NCBI GenBank assembly: GCA_001724275.1
Contig: MEDZ01000025.1
Coordinates: 21,827 to 85,826, forward strand
Reading direction: 5' to 3'
Origin: Gemmatimonadetes bacterium SCN 70-22
GTDB taxonomy: Bacteria; Gemmatimonadota; Gemmatimonadetes; Gemmatimonadales; Gemmatimonadaceae
DNA length: 64,000 nucleotides
Position 1 is the stretch's first letter. Each line of letters begins with the position of its first letter. Positions 49,355-58,015 of the stretch are shown one piece after another. A program made the position numbers and the translations under genes. The notes beneath the pieces are model-generated. The model was not told the origin of the DNA, made no database searches, and saw nothing but the letters and a program-made list of their open reading frames with translations.

Positions 49355-51100
49355 TCACGGACGCGGCGTCGCGCCGTCCGTGGCGTCGGCGGCACCGGTG
49401 TCGGCGTCGGGAAAGGTCACGCTCACCGTGGTCCCGACGCCCATGGCACTCTCGGCCCCCACGCGCCCGCCGTGCGCCTCCACCATGTGCTTCACGATCG
49501 CCAGTCCGAGCCCCGTTCCCCCTTCCTGTCGCGAGCGAGCCGCGTCCACGCGGTAGAAACGCTCGAAGATTCGGGGCAGGTGCTCGGCCGCGATCCCGGC
49601 ACCGGTATCGCGCACGCCGATCGTGACGCCTTCGGCCGTGCGCCTCGCGGTGATCGTGACGCTCCCGGCGGAGGTGTGCCGGAGGGCGTTGTCGACGAGG
49701 TTCGAGAGCACCTGACGGAGCGCCGTCGGGTCGGCGTGAACCGTGCGAAGCTCGTCGGGGAGGGCGGAGACGAGGGCGATGTTCTTGCGGTCCGCCACTG
49801 GGCGCGCGCTGCCGAAGATCTCGTGGACGACGCCCCGCAGCTCGACGGGGACGGGATTGGGGCGCCACCCGCCCGACTCGATGCGCGTCAGGTCGAGCAG
49901 GTCGTCGACGATGCGCTGCATGCGCCGCGTGTTGGTGAGGATCGTGGCGCTGAAGCGCGCGCGCTCCTCCGGCGGAAGCGAGGGATCCTGCAGCGTTTCG
50001 GCGAAGCCGCTCACCACCGTGAGCGGGGTGCGAAGCTCGTGGGAGACGTTGGCGACGAAGTCGCGGCGCACCGTCTCGAGGCGCCGGATGGGGGTGACGT
50101 CGAGGATCGCGAGGACCGCGCCGCCGCCTTCGAGCGGGCGGGCGGTGAGTGCCACCGTGCTGTCGTTGACCTGCGTCTCGAGCGCGTCGGTCGCCGTGCC
50201 GGCGAGGGCGGCGGCGAGGGCGTCGCGCAGGACGCGGTCGCGCGGGAGGCGGTCGGCCGGGAAGGGGAGGGGGTCCTTCACGCCGAGAAGGCGCCGGGCA
50301 CCGGCGTTCATGTGCAGGACCTGCTGCCGCTGGTCGAGGGCGATGATCCCCTCGTTGAGCGCCTCGGTGAGGGCGCGCAGCAGGGCGTCGTCGTCCTCGA
50401 GGGCCCGCACGCGGGCCGTCAGCTGCTCGGCCAGGCGGTGGAAGGCCGAGGCCAGCTCCCCCACCTCGCCGGGGGCGACCAGGGAGGGGCGGCGGGACAG
50501 GTCGCCCGCGGCGATGGCCCGCGCATCGTCGCGCAACTCGAGGATGGGGCGCGTGACCGACCGCGCGAACAGGGCCGCCAGGAGCAAGGCGACGCCGGTG
50601 GCCAGGAATGCCGCGGAGAGCACGTCGCGTTGCACCCGCCGGACGATGATCCGCTGCGCGGTCATCGAGAGCGAGACGCGCGCCACCCCGAACGGGGTGC
50701 GCAGGGCGGCGTAGAGCTCCTCGTCGCCCGCCGATGGCGACGATCGCACCGAGGCCCCGTGGCCACTGTCCATCGCCGCGGCCACCTCGGGGCGCGTGGC
50801 GTGGTTCTGGAGCGTCCCGAGCGCCGGCGGGTCGAACTCGGAGTCGCCGATGACGACGCCGTCCGGGGCGATCAGGGTGACGCGATGGCCGAGCGCCTCG
50901 CCCGAGACGTCGGCGAGCGAGTCAGGGTCGATCCCGTCGCGCCATGCACCCGCGATGAGGCGCGCCTCGCGCAGCAGTTCGTTGGCGGTCTCGTCGCGCA
51001 GCCGCACGCCGAGGCGCCAGTCGAGCGCCACGACGACCAGCGCCACCATGACCGCGATGACGAGGAGCGAGCCTGCGAAGAGCGGTCGGGAGAGCCTCAC
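49355..51100 (-). CDS. phoR: Phosphate-response sensor histidine kinase
   Basis: 581 residues from GTG 51100. TM1 (LFAGSLLVIAVMVALVVVA), a sensor segment of about 130 residues, TM2 (FLATGVALLLAALFA), HAMP (about 180-235), PAS (about 240-335), HisKA with His in NVSHELRTPLTVVSGF and HATPase with NLVDNALRH, DTGAGI and GGTGLGLAIVKH. The periplasmic part is larger than in enterobacterial PhoR, closer to Bacillus PhoR. Its start overlaps the phoB stop (GTGA). Context (phoB, pst, phoU, ppk) supports PhoR. Confidence 0.88.
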   Translation of the reverse strand: MRLSRPLFAGSLLVIAVMVALVVVALDWRLGVRLRDETANELLREARLIAGAWRDGIDPDSLADVSGEALGHRVTLIAPDGVVIGDSEFDPPALGTLQNHATRPEVAAAMDSGHGASVRSSPSAGDEELYAALRTPFGVARVSLSMTAQRIIVRRVQRDVLSAAFLATGVALLLAALFARSVTRPILELRDDARAIAAGDLSRRPSLVAPGEVGELASAFHRLAEQLTARVRALEDDDALLRALTEALNEGIIALDQRQQVLHMNAGARRLLGVKDPLPFPADRLPRDRVLRDALAAALAGTATDALETQVNDSTVALTARPLEGGGAVLAILDVTPIRRLETVRRDFVANVSHELRTPLTVVSGFAETLQDPSLPPEERARFSATILTNTRRMQRIVDDLLDLTRIESGGWRPNPVPVELRGVVHEIFGSARPVADRKNIALVSALPDELRTVHADPTALRQVLSNLVDNALRHTSAGSVTITARRTAEGVTIGVRDTGAGIAAEHLPRIFERFYRVDAARSRQEGGTGLGLAIVKHMVEAHGGRVGAESAMGVGTTVSVTFPDADTGAADATDGATPRP

Positions 51101-51819
51101 GCACTGCGCGGCTGGGCCGCCTTCAGTCGGTATCCGAAGCCGCGCACCGTCTCGATCAGGTCTCCCGCAGCCCCCAGCTTGGTGCGCAAGCGTTGCACGT
51201 GCATGTCGACGGTGCGCGTCTGGATGTCGGGGGCGGCCTCCCAGACGGTCTCCAGCAGGTGAGCGCGTGCCTGGACGCGTCCGCGCCGCTCGGCCAGCGT
51301 GAGGAGGAGGCGAAACTCCGTGGGGGTCAGCTCGATCTCCCGCCCGTCGACCTGCACCTTGTGCGCCGCACGGTCGATGGCGATCGGCCCCACCCGGAGG
51401 ACGTCGCCCGCCGGTTGCTGCCCCTGCTGGATGCGCCGGAGGATCGCGGCCACTCGCAGCGTCAGTTCCTGCGGCGAGAAGGGCTTGGTGAGGTAGTCGT
51501 CGGCGCCCAGCGACAGCCCCTTGATGCGGTCGGGTTCGTCCTTGCGCGCCGTCAGCATCAGCACGGCCACATCCTTCGTCGAGGCGTCGGCGCGCAACTG
51601 CTCGAGGACCTCGAAGCCGGACATCCCCGGGAGCATGAGGTCGAGGACCACGACGGCGGGGCGCTCCTGCCTGGCCTGCGTCACCGCGTCCGGTCCCGTG
51701 CTCGCGGTCGACACGCGGTATCCGGCCTTCACCAGGTGGTAGGCCACGAGGGCGACGATGTCGGGCTCGTCGTCGACGACGAGGATGCGCTCTCCGGCCG
51801 TGGCAGGCGGGGTCGTCAT
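51097..51819 (-). CDS. phoB: Phosphate-response regulator PhoB
   Basis: 240 residues. Receiver domain with acidic VVDDEPD, phospho-acceptor in VVLDLMLPGMSG, LTARKDE and KPF, then an OmpR/PhoB winged helix (ELTPTEFRLLLTLAERRGRVQARAHLLETVW...RTVDMHVQRLRTKLG...IETVRGFGYRL). It should bind the 11-bp-period direct repeats described at pstS, ppk1 and the lipoprotein. It overlaps both udk (upstream, ATGA) and phoR (downstream), so all three are co-transcribed. Confidence 0.92.
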   Translation of the reverse strand: MTTPPATAGERILVVDDEPDIVALVAYHLVKAGYRVSTASTGPDAVTQARQERPAVVVLDLMLPGMSGFEVLEQLRADASTKDVAVLMLTARKDEPDRIKGLSLGADDYLTKPFSPQELTLRVAAILRRIQQGQQPAGDVLRVGPIAIDRAAHKVQVDGREIELTPTEFRLLLTLAERRGRVQARAHLLETVWEAAPDIQTRTVDMHVQRLRTKLGAAGDLIETVRGFGYRLKAAQPRSA

Positions 51820-52442
51820 GGGCGCACCGCCTCGAACCGGCGGTGGATCTTGGCGATGATCATCTCGATCGCCACCGCGTTGTGCCCGCCGCGCGGGACG
51901 ATCACGTCGGCGTAGCGCTTGCTGGGCTCCACGAACTGCAGGTGCATCGGTCGTACCGTGGTGAGGTACTGATCCAGGATCTCCTCCAGCGGGCGCCCCC
52001 GCCTGGCCATGTCGCGTCGAATGCGGCGCACCAGCCGGATGTCGGCGTCGGCGTCGACGAACACCTTCACGTCGAACAGCTCCCGCAGGCGCTCGTCGGC
52101 GAAGAGCAGGATGCCGTCCACCACGATCACGTCCGCTGCCGGGACGTGCCGCGTCGTGCTGCTCCTCGTGTGCGTCACGAAGTCGTACACCGGCTTCTCG
52201 ATCGCTCGTCCCGCCCCGAGCGTCCTGAGGTGCTCCACCATGAGTTCGGTGTCGAAGGCGTCCGGATGATCCCAGTTGACCTGGCGCCGCTCCTCGATCG
52301 GCAGGTGCGCGTGGTTGCGGTAGTACGCGTCCATGTCGATGAAGGCGACGGAGGCGTGCGTCAACTGCTCGGCCACGCGCCGCGCCACCGTGGACTTTCC
52401 CGACCCCGTCCCCCCCGCAATGCCGATGATGAGCGGCTTCAC
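51816..52442 (-). CDS. udk: Uridine kinase
   Basis: 208 residues from GTG 52442. P-loop GIAGGTGSGKSTVA, the uridine-binding DMDAYYRNHAHL and NWDHPDAFDTEL, VYDFVTHTRS, VIVVDGILLFADERL and the lid RRIRRDMARRGR. It phosphorylates uridine and cytidine to the monophosphates. It is the first gene of udk-phoB-phoR and divergent from the nucleotidase operon, which fits nucleoside salvage coupled to the phosphate response. Confidence 0.92.
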   Translation of the reverse strand: MKPLIIGIAGGTGSGKSTVARRVAEQLTHASVAFIDMDAYYRNHAHLPIEERRQVNWDHPDAFDTELMVEHLRTLGAGRAIEKPVYDFVTHTRSSTTRHVPAADVIVVDGILLFADERLRELFDVKVFVDADADIRLVRRIRRDMARRGRPLEEILDQYLTTVRPMHLQFVEPSKRYADVIVPRGGHNAVAIEMIIAKIHRRFEAVRP

Positions 52443-52685
52443 GGGACTAACACGGCAATGTGTTCGCGGACAGGATGTTCACCCATCCGGGGGCGGAAGT
52501 GAAGCGAAGAGGGCGTCACGGTTTGGTATCGAACGGTGGCGGGCCAGGGAGCGCGACCCGGATGTCGCGTCGAGCGACGGCACCGGTCACTTGCGCCGAC
52601 TGGAAGCTTGCGCGGGGCTTCCGTCCGGTCAATCGACCCTCGTCGGCGGTTCCCCCCGACTTCCCGTGGCCGCTAGCTTTTGACC

Positions 52686-55600
52686 ATGCGTTCCCCGACG
52701 ATTTCCATCCTCGCGGCCGTCGCCCTCCTCGCCTGGGGGTGCGCCCCGCCGGCGCCTTCCGGACGGGCGGCTGCCGCCTCCCCCGTCGACGGCGACTCGA
52801 CCGAACTCGTGGTGGCCGCCACCACGGACGTGCACGGTCGGCTGCGCGGATGGGACTACTACGCCAACGCCGCCGACACGCTGCGCGGGCTCTCCCGTGC
52901 CGCGACCATCATCGACTCCGTGCGCCAGTCCCGTCCGGGGCACGTCGTGCTGGTCGATGCCGGCGACCTCCTGCAGGGGAACCCGCTCACCTACGTGGCC
53001 GCCCGCGTCGATTCCGCGGCGCCGCATCCCGTCATGGCCGCCATGAACGCGATGCAGTACGACGCCGCGGCCATCGGGAATCACGAATTCAATTACGGAC
53101 TCCCCACCCTCACCCGGGCGCTGGCGCAGGCGCGCTTTCCCTTCCTCGCCGCCAATGCCTACCTCCCCAATGGCCAACGCGCCTGGAACGGTTCGCACAT
53201 CGTGCAGCGGGGGGGCGTCCGCATCGCGATCGTCGGGGCCACCAACCCCGGGGCGATGGTCTGGGACCGCGACAATCTCGCGGGGCGGCTGCAGGTCCGC
53301 GACATCGTCAGCGAGGTCGCGCGCGAGGTGCGCGCCGTGCGTGAGCGGGCCGACGCGGTGGTGGTGGTCATGCATTCCGGCCTCGGCGAGGCGTCGAGCT
53401 ACGACACCGTCGCCACGGGGCTGCCGAGCGAGAACGTCGGGGCCCGCGTGGCGCGCGAGGTCCCGGGCGTCGACCTCATCGTGATCGGCCACTCGCACCG
53501 CGAGATGGCCGACAGCGTGGTCAATGGCGTCACGATCGTGCAGCCGCGCAACTGGGCGACGTCGGTGGCGCTCGCCACCCTGCGCTTCGCACGCCGCGAC
53601 GGGCGGTGGCACGTCGCGGGGACGAACGGGCGCATCGTCCCTGCCGCCGGCCACGCCGAGTCCCCCGTGGTCCTCGCCGCCACGCAGCGCGCCCACGAGG
53701 CGACCGTCCGCTGGGTCAACCAGACGTTAGGCACCACGCCCGTCGCCTGGCATGCCGACTCGGCGCGCGTGAGCGACGTCCCCCTGATCGACTTCATGCT
53801 CGAGGTCCAGCGCGCCGCCGCCGGCGCCGACCTCGCCTCCACGGCCGCCTTCGACATCGGGGCCTCGCTCGACGCCGGCCCCATCACGGTGGCCGAGGTG
53901 GCGCGGCTGTACCCGTACGACAACACCCTGCGCGCGGTGCGCATCACGGGGCGGCAACTGCGCGACTACCTGGAGTACAGCGCCCGCTACTATCGTACCG
54001 CCGGGACCCCCGAGGCCGCCCGTTCCCCCGTCGACCCGTCGGTCCCGGGCTACAACTTCGACATCGTCGCCGGCGCCGACTACACCCTCGACATCTCACG
54101 CCCCCTCGGGAGCCGGGTGACGAGGCTGGAGGTCAAGGGGCGGCCGGTGGCCGACGGCGACACCTTCACCCTCGCCCTCAACAACTATCGGCAGACGGGC
54201 GGCGGTGGCTACGCCATGCTGCGCGGGGCGCCGGTGGTGTACGACCGGCAGGAGGAGATCCGCGAGCTCCTGATCGCCGAGGTCCGCCGCCGTGGCACGC
54301 TGCGCCCTGAGGACTTCGCCGTGCGGAACTGGGAGTTGCGGCCGGCGGAGGCGGGCGCCGCCGCCTGGCGGGCGATGCAGGGCGCGACGTTCGACGCCAG
54401 CGGGGCCGCACGTCGCGCCGCCCCGGCCCGGCTTGCGGCCGGACGCTGGCTGCGCATCATCAGCAGCAACGACTTCCACGGGGCCTTCGAGGCGCGCGCC
54501 GATGGCAATGGCGTGGCGTGGGGCGGGGCTCCCTGGTTCGCCGGGGCCATCGTCGCCGCACGCGCCGAGTGCACGCCCCCCGCCTGCGTCTCCCTCTGGC
54601 TCGACGGGGGCGACGAGTTCCAGGGGACCCCGGCATCGAACCTCACCTTCGGCGCCTCGGTGGTGGACCTCTTCTCGCGCCTGGGCCTCTCGGCCTCGGC
54701 GTTGGGCAACCACGAGTTCGACTGGGGCGTCGACTCGCTCCGTGCGCGCATGCGCCAGGCCCCCTACGCCATCCTGGGGGCCAACGTGCGCGACACCGCG
54801 GGGCGAGACGTCCCGTGGATCCGCAACGACACGCTCATCGAGCTGCCCGGAGTCCGTGTGGGCGTCATCGGGATCGCGACGGTCGAGACGCCGCGGGTCA
54901 CCCGCGCCAGCAACGTGGCCGCGCTCCGCTTCGTCGACCCCGTGCCGGTGGTGGATGCGCACGCGCGCGCCCTCCGCGCGCGCGGCGCCGACGTGGTGGT
55001 CGTGATCGCCCACGCGGGGGCCTTCTGCGACCGCGGCACCGCCACGGGGTGCGAGGGCGAGATCGTCGACCTCGCCAACCGGGTCACGGAGAAGGTCGAC
55101 GCGATCGTCAGCGGACACACCCACTCGCGCGTGGCCACGGTCGTGCGCGGGATCCCGATCGTGCAGGCCCGGTCGCGCGGGATGGCGATCGGGGTCATCG
55201 ACCTCCCCGTCGGGGGCGCCGGCACCCCGGCCGTGGAGGTTCGCGATGTGGGACGCGGGAGCGTCGCCGCCGACTCCGTGGCCTCGGCCCTCACGGCCGC
55301 CGTCGTCGCCCGCACGGCCGAGCGATTCAGCGCCCCGGTGGCGACCATCGCCGAGCGCATGGAGCCGGGATTGCGGGGAACGTTAGGCAACCTGGTGGCC
55401 GACGCGCAGCGGTACGCGGCCGCCGGCGACGTGGCGGTGATGAACCGCGGCGGGGTTCGCGCCCCGCTCGGCGCCGGCACCGCCACCCGCGGGGCGCTGT
55501 TCGAGGTGCAGCCCTTCGGGAACGTCCTGGTGCGCATCCGGCTCCGGGGGGCCGACCTGCGGGACTACCTCGAGCGCCTGGTGGCGCGCGACGAAGTCAA

Positions 55601-55892
55601 CTTCCACCTCAGCGGCGTGCACGTGCACTACGATCCCGCGCGCCCGGCCGGGACGCGCATCACCCGGCTGGAATTCGCCGACGCCCGCCCGTACGATCCC
55701 CGGCGCGTCTACCGCCTCGTGATGACCGATTTCCTTGCGGCTGGCGGCTACGGGCTCGGCCTCACCGAGCGGGCCCTCGGCGTCGAGGAACTCCCGACCG
55801 TGGACGTCGATGCGCTGGCCGACTACCTGCGCTCGCGCCCCTCACCCGTGCGCGCGCCGACCGACGCGCGCCTCATCCCCCAGAAGCCATGA
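52686..55892 (+). CDS. Two-module extracytoplasmic nucleotidase lipoprotein (YfkN-like: CpdB-like + UshA-like)
   Basis: 1068 residues with lipobox LLAWGC. Module 1 (about 35-560): metallophosphatase motifs TTDVHGRLRG, VDAGDLLQGN, IGNHEFNYG and IGHSHRE, with a C-domain YPYDNTLRAVRITGRQLRDYLEYSARYY like 2',3'-cyclic phosphodiesterase/3'-nucleotidase. Module 2 (about 585-1068): SSNDFHGAFEA, LDGGDEFQGT, LGNHEFDWG and SGHTHSR, with GTLGNLVADAQRYAA, NRGGVRAPL and FEVQPFGN like 5'-nucleotidase UshA. It would strip phosphate from cyclic, 3' and 5' nucleotides outside the cytoplasm. B. subtilis YfkN has the same order. ATG 52686 is preferred to TTG 52680. Two octamers (53725, 55381). Confidence 0.88.
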   Translation: MRSPTISILAAVALLAWGCAPPAPSGRAAAASPVDGDSTELVVAATTDVHGRLRGWDYYANAADTLRGLSRAATIIDSVRQSRPGHVVLVDAGDLLQGNPLTYVAARVDSAAPHPVMAAMNAMQYDAAAIGNHEFNYGLPTLTRALAQARFPFLAANAYLPNGQRAWNGSHIVQRGGVRIAIVGATNPGAMVWDRDNLAGRLQVRDIVSEVAREVRAVRERADAVVVVMHSGLGEASSYDTVATGLPSENVGARVAREVPGVDLIVIGHSHREMADSVVNGVTIVQPRNWATSVALATLRFARRDGRWHVAGTNGRIVPAAGHAESPVVLAATQRAHEATVRWVNQTLGTTPVAWHADSARVSDVPLIDFMLEVQRAAAGADLASTAAFDIGASLDAGPITVAEVARLYPYDNTLRAVRITGRQLRDYLEYSARYYRTAGTPEAARSPVDPSVPGYNFDIVAGADYTLDISRPLGSRVTRLEVKGRPVADGDTFTLALNNYRQTGGGGYAMLRGAPVVYDRQEEIRELLIAEVRRRGTLRPEDFAVRNWELRPAEAGAAAWRAMQGATFDASGAARRAAPARLAAGRWLRIISSNDFHGAFEARADGNGVAWGGAPWFAGAIVAARAECTPPACVSLWLDGGDEFQGTPASNLTFGASVVDLFSRLGLSASALGNHEFDWGVDSLRARMRQAPYAILGANVRDTAGRDVPWIRNDTLIELPGVRVGVIGIATVETPRVTRASNVAALRFVDPVPVVDAHARALRARGADVVVVIAHAGAFCDRGTATGCEGEIVDLANRVTEKVDAIVSGHTHSRVATVVRGIPIVQARSRGMAIGVIDLPVGGAGTPAVEVRDVGRGSVAADSVASALTAAVVARTAERFSAPVATIAERMEPGLRGTLGNLVADAQRYAAAGDVAVMNRGGVRAPLGAGTATRGALFEVQPFGNVLVRIRLRGADLRDYLERLVARDEVNFHLSGVHVHYDPARPAGTRITRLEFADARPYDPRRVYRLVMTDFLAAGGYGLGLTERALGVEELPTVDVDALADYLRSRPSPVRAPTDARLIPQKP

Positions 55893-56128
55893 GCGCCACC
55901 GTGCGCGTGTACGTCAACGGCCGCGGCGTCGACGCCCCGGCCGGCGGCTCGCCCGTCGACGCCGTCCGCGTCGCCGACCCCGCCCTCGCCGATGCGATCG
56001 TCGCCGGCGAACGCCTCGTCACCGACTCCCGCGGCCTCCCCGTCGAGGCGGGAGTCCCCCTGTACCACGGCGCCATCTTCCGGGTCGTGGCCAACCGGCA
56101 GCGCGCCGCCGCCGGCGACGACGCCTGA
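55889..56128 (+). CDS. Small protein of unknown function, possibly beta-grasp (ThiS/MoaD-like) fold
   Basis: 79 residues. The start overlaps the nucleotidase stop (ATGA), and adenosine deaminase starts 5 bp later. The pattern RVYVNGRGVDAPAGGSPVDAVRV...LADAIVAGERLVTDSRGLP...PLYHGAIFRVV reads as beta-beta-alpha-beta-beta. It recalls small ubiquitin-like sulfur carriers, but there is no C-terminal GG. No signal peptide. Tight coupling on both sides argues that it is real. A regulator or chaperone of the pathway is conceivable; nothing firm can be said. Confidence 0.6.
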   Translation: MSATVRVYVNGRGVDAPAGGSPVDAVRVADPALADAIVAGERLVTDSRGLPVEAGVPLYHGAIFRVVANRQRAAAGDDA

Positions 56129-56133
56129 CCGGC

Positions 56134-57174
56134 ATGCCTCCCGTCATCACCCGGACGCTGCTCGAGCGGCTCCCGAAGGCCGAACTGCACTGCCATCTCG
56201 ACGGCTCGTTGCGCCCGGCGACGATGCTCGAGCTGGCGCGCGACGTGCACGTGCCGATGCCGCGCGACGACGCCGAGGCGCTCGCCGACTACATGCTCGT
56301 GCGCGACGCCCGGAACCTCGAGGACTACCTGGCGCGCTTCGACACCACGCTCGCCGTCATGCAGACGGGCGAGTCGCTCGAGCGCATCGCCTACGAGCTG
56401 GCGGAGGATGCGGCCCGCGAGGGGGTGCGCTACCTGGAGGTCCGCTACGCCCCGATCCTCAACACCCGCGGCGGGCTGTCCCTGGCCCAGGCGGTGGAGG
56501 CCCCCCTCCTGGGGCTCGCCAGGGCCGAGCGCGAGTACGGCATCGTCGCGCGCGTCCTGGTCTGCGCCCTGCGCCACCTCTCCCCTGCCACGTCGCTCGA
56601 CCTCGCTCGGCTCGCGGTCGACTTCAAGGGCAACGGTGTCGTGGGCTTCGACCTCGCCGGCGGCGAGGCGGGGCACCCGGCGGCCGACCACGCCGACGCC
56701 TTCCGCCACGCCCTGGCGCATGGCCTCGCCTGCACCTGCCACGCCGGGGAAGGGGACGGGGCGCACTCGATTCGCCAGGCGATGCATGCGTGCGGCGCCA
56801 CGCGCATCGGTCACGCCACCCGGCTCTACGAGGACCCGGCACTCGCCGACGAGGTGCGCGCGTCGGGGATCACACTCGAGATCTGCCTCACGAGCAACGT
56901 GCAGACCCGCGCCGCCGCCTCGTATGACGCCCACCCCCTCCGCCGCTACTACGACCAGGGGCTCCATGTCGTGCTCAACACCGACAACCGCCTCATGAGC
57001 GGGGTGACGCTCGTGGACGAGTACCAGCACGCCGCGCGCGCGCTCGACTTCACCTTCGACGAGCTGGCGCGCATCGCCCTCAACGGCTTCGAGGGGGCGT
57101 TCCTCTCCCCCGTCGAGCGCGACCGCCTGGTGCAGCGCGCGCGGGCCGACATCGAGGCGCTGCGCGATGGCTGA
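56134..57174 (+). CDS. add: Adenosine deaminase
   Basis: 346-residue Zn2+ amidohydrolase converting adenosine or deoxyadenosine to inosine. Metal ligands lie in KAELHCHLDGSLRP. Catalytic Glu is in CHAGEGDG, with RIGHATRL and CLTSNVQT following. NTDNRLMSG replaces the animal-type NTDDP, a variant seen in bacterial Add. ATG 56134 opens MPPVITRTLLERLPKAE. The next gene overlaps by 8 nt. Its substrate would be supplied by the upstream nucleotidase. Confidence 0.93.
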   Translation: MPPVITRTLLERLPKAELHCHLDGSLRPATMLELARDVHVPMPRDDAEALADYMLVRDARNLEDYLARFDTTLAVMQTGESLERIAYELAEDAAREGVRYLEVRYAPILNTRGGLSLAQAVEAPLLGLARAEREYGIVARVLVCALRHLSPATSLDLARLAVDFKGNGVVGFDLAGGEAGHPAADHADAFRHALAHGLACTCHAGEGDGAHSIRQAMHACGATRIGHATRLYEDPALADEVRASGITLEICLTSNVQTRAAASYDAHPLRRYYDQGLHVVLNTDNRLMSGVTLVDEYQHAARALDFTFDELARIALNGFEGAFLSPVERDRLVQRARADIEALRDG

Positions 57175-57997
57175 CGCGGCCGCTCGCCCCGCCCTCCTGG
57201 ACGCCGCCGTTGCCCTCGTCCGCTCGCGTGCCAGCGTCGCCACGCCCGTCGCCGCGATCGTGCTCGGGTCGGGGCTCGGCGGGCTCGCGGCCCGCATCGC
57301 CCGCGCGACCCGGATTGCGTATCGCGACATCCCCGGCTTCGCCGAGCCGGGCGTCGCCGGGCACGCCGGCGAGCTGATTCACGGGGTCCTCGGCGGGCGC
57401 GAGGTGCTCGCCCTCGCCGGGCGCTTTCACATGTACGAGGGGCACCCGGCCGATCGCGCGGCCTTCCCCGTGCGGGTGCTCCACGCGTTAGGCGCGCGCA
57501 CCCTCGTCCTCTCGAACGCCGCCGGCGGCATTCGGAGGACCTTCGCCCCCGGCCAGCTGATGGTGATCGCCGATCACCTGAACCTGATGTTCCGCAACCC
57601 GCTCATCGGGGCGCCGGTGGCGGGCGATGAGCGCTTCCCCGACATGTCGGCCCCGTATGACGCGGCACTGCGCGCCCGGCTGCACGCCATTGCGCGTGAG
57701 GGGGGGATCCGCCTGGAGGAAGGGGTCTACGGCGGGCTCCTCGGGCCGTCGTACGAGACCCCCGCCGAGGTCCGCATGCTCGAGCGGCTGGGGGCCGACG
57801 CCGTCGGCATGTCGACCGTCCCCGAAGTCATCGTCGCCCGGGCGATGGGGATGCGCTGTGCTGCCGTCAGCTGCATCACCAATCCCGCGGCCGGCACCTC
57901 GCCCCACGCCATCAGCCACGCGGACGTCATCGAGGTCACGCGCCGCGCTGCCGCCGACTTCGAGCGGCTGGTGGAGGAGTTGGTGCGTACCCTGTGA
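57167..57997 (+). CDS. punA: Purine nucleoside phosphorylase
   Basis: 276 residues of the trimeric PNP class. It splits (deoxy)inosine and (deoxy)guanosine with Pi into base and (deoxy)ribose-1-phosphate. Motifs: AIVLGSGLGGLA, the phosphate site GRFHMYEGH, LVLSNAAGGIRR, LLGPSYETPAEVRML, AVGMSTVPEVIVA and SCITNPAAG. It is overlapped with add, so deamination and phosphorolysis are made together. The deoxyribose-1-phosphate released could feed DeoC at 31.0 kb after isomerisation. The HALGAR leucine is TTA (57486). Confidence 0.93.
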   Translation: MADAAARPALLDAAVALVRSRASVATPVAAIVLGSGLGGLAARIARATRIAYRDIPGFAEPGVAGHAGELIHGVLGGREVLALAGRFHMYEGHPADRAAFPVRVLHALGARTLVLSNAAGGIRRTFAPGQLMVIADHLNLMFRNPLIGAPVAGDERFPDMSAPYDAALRARLHAIAREGGIRLEEGVYGGLLGPSYETPAEVRMLERLGADAVGMSTVPEVIVARAMGMRCAAVSCITNPAAGTSPHAISHADVIEVTRRAAADFERLVEELVRTL

Positions 57998-58015
57998 CGC
58001 GCCGGCCGCCCCCGC

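Noticed and set aside
52443..52685. Pho box between udk and the nucleotidase operon
   Set aside because: Two GTCAC cores are present, but neither has a second half-site at an 11-bp period in either orientation.
54518..56128. 536-codon frame ending at the small-protein stop
   Set aside because: Only its last 79 codons are credible as a gene. The upstream part is an Arg-rich shadow of the nucleotidase.
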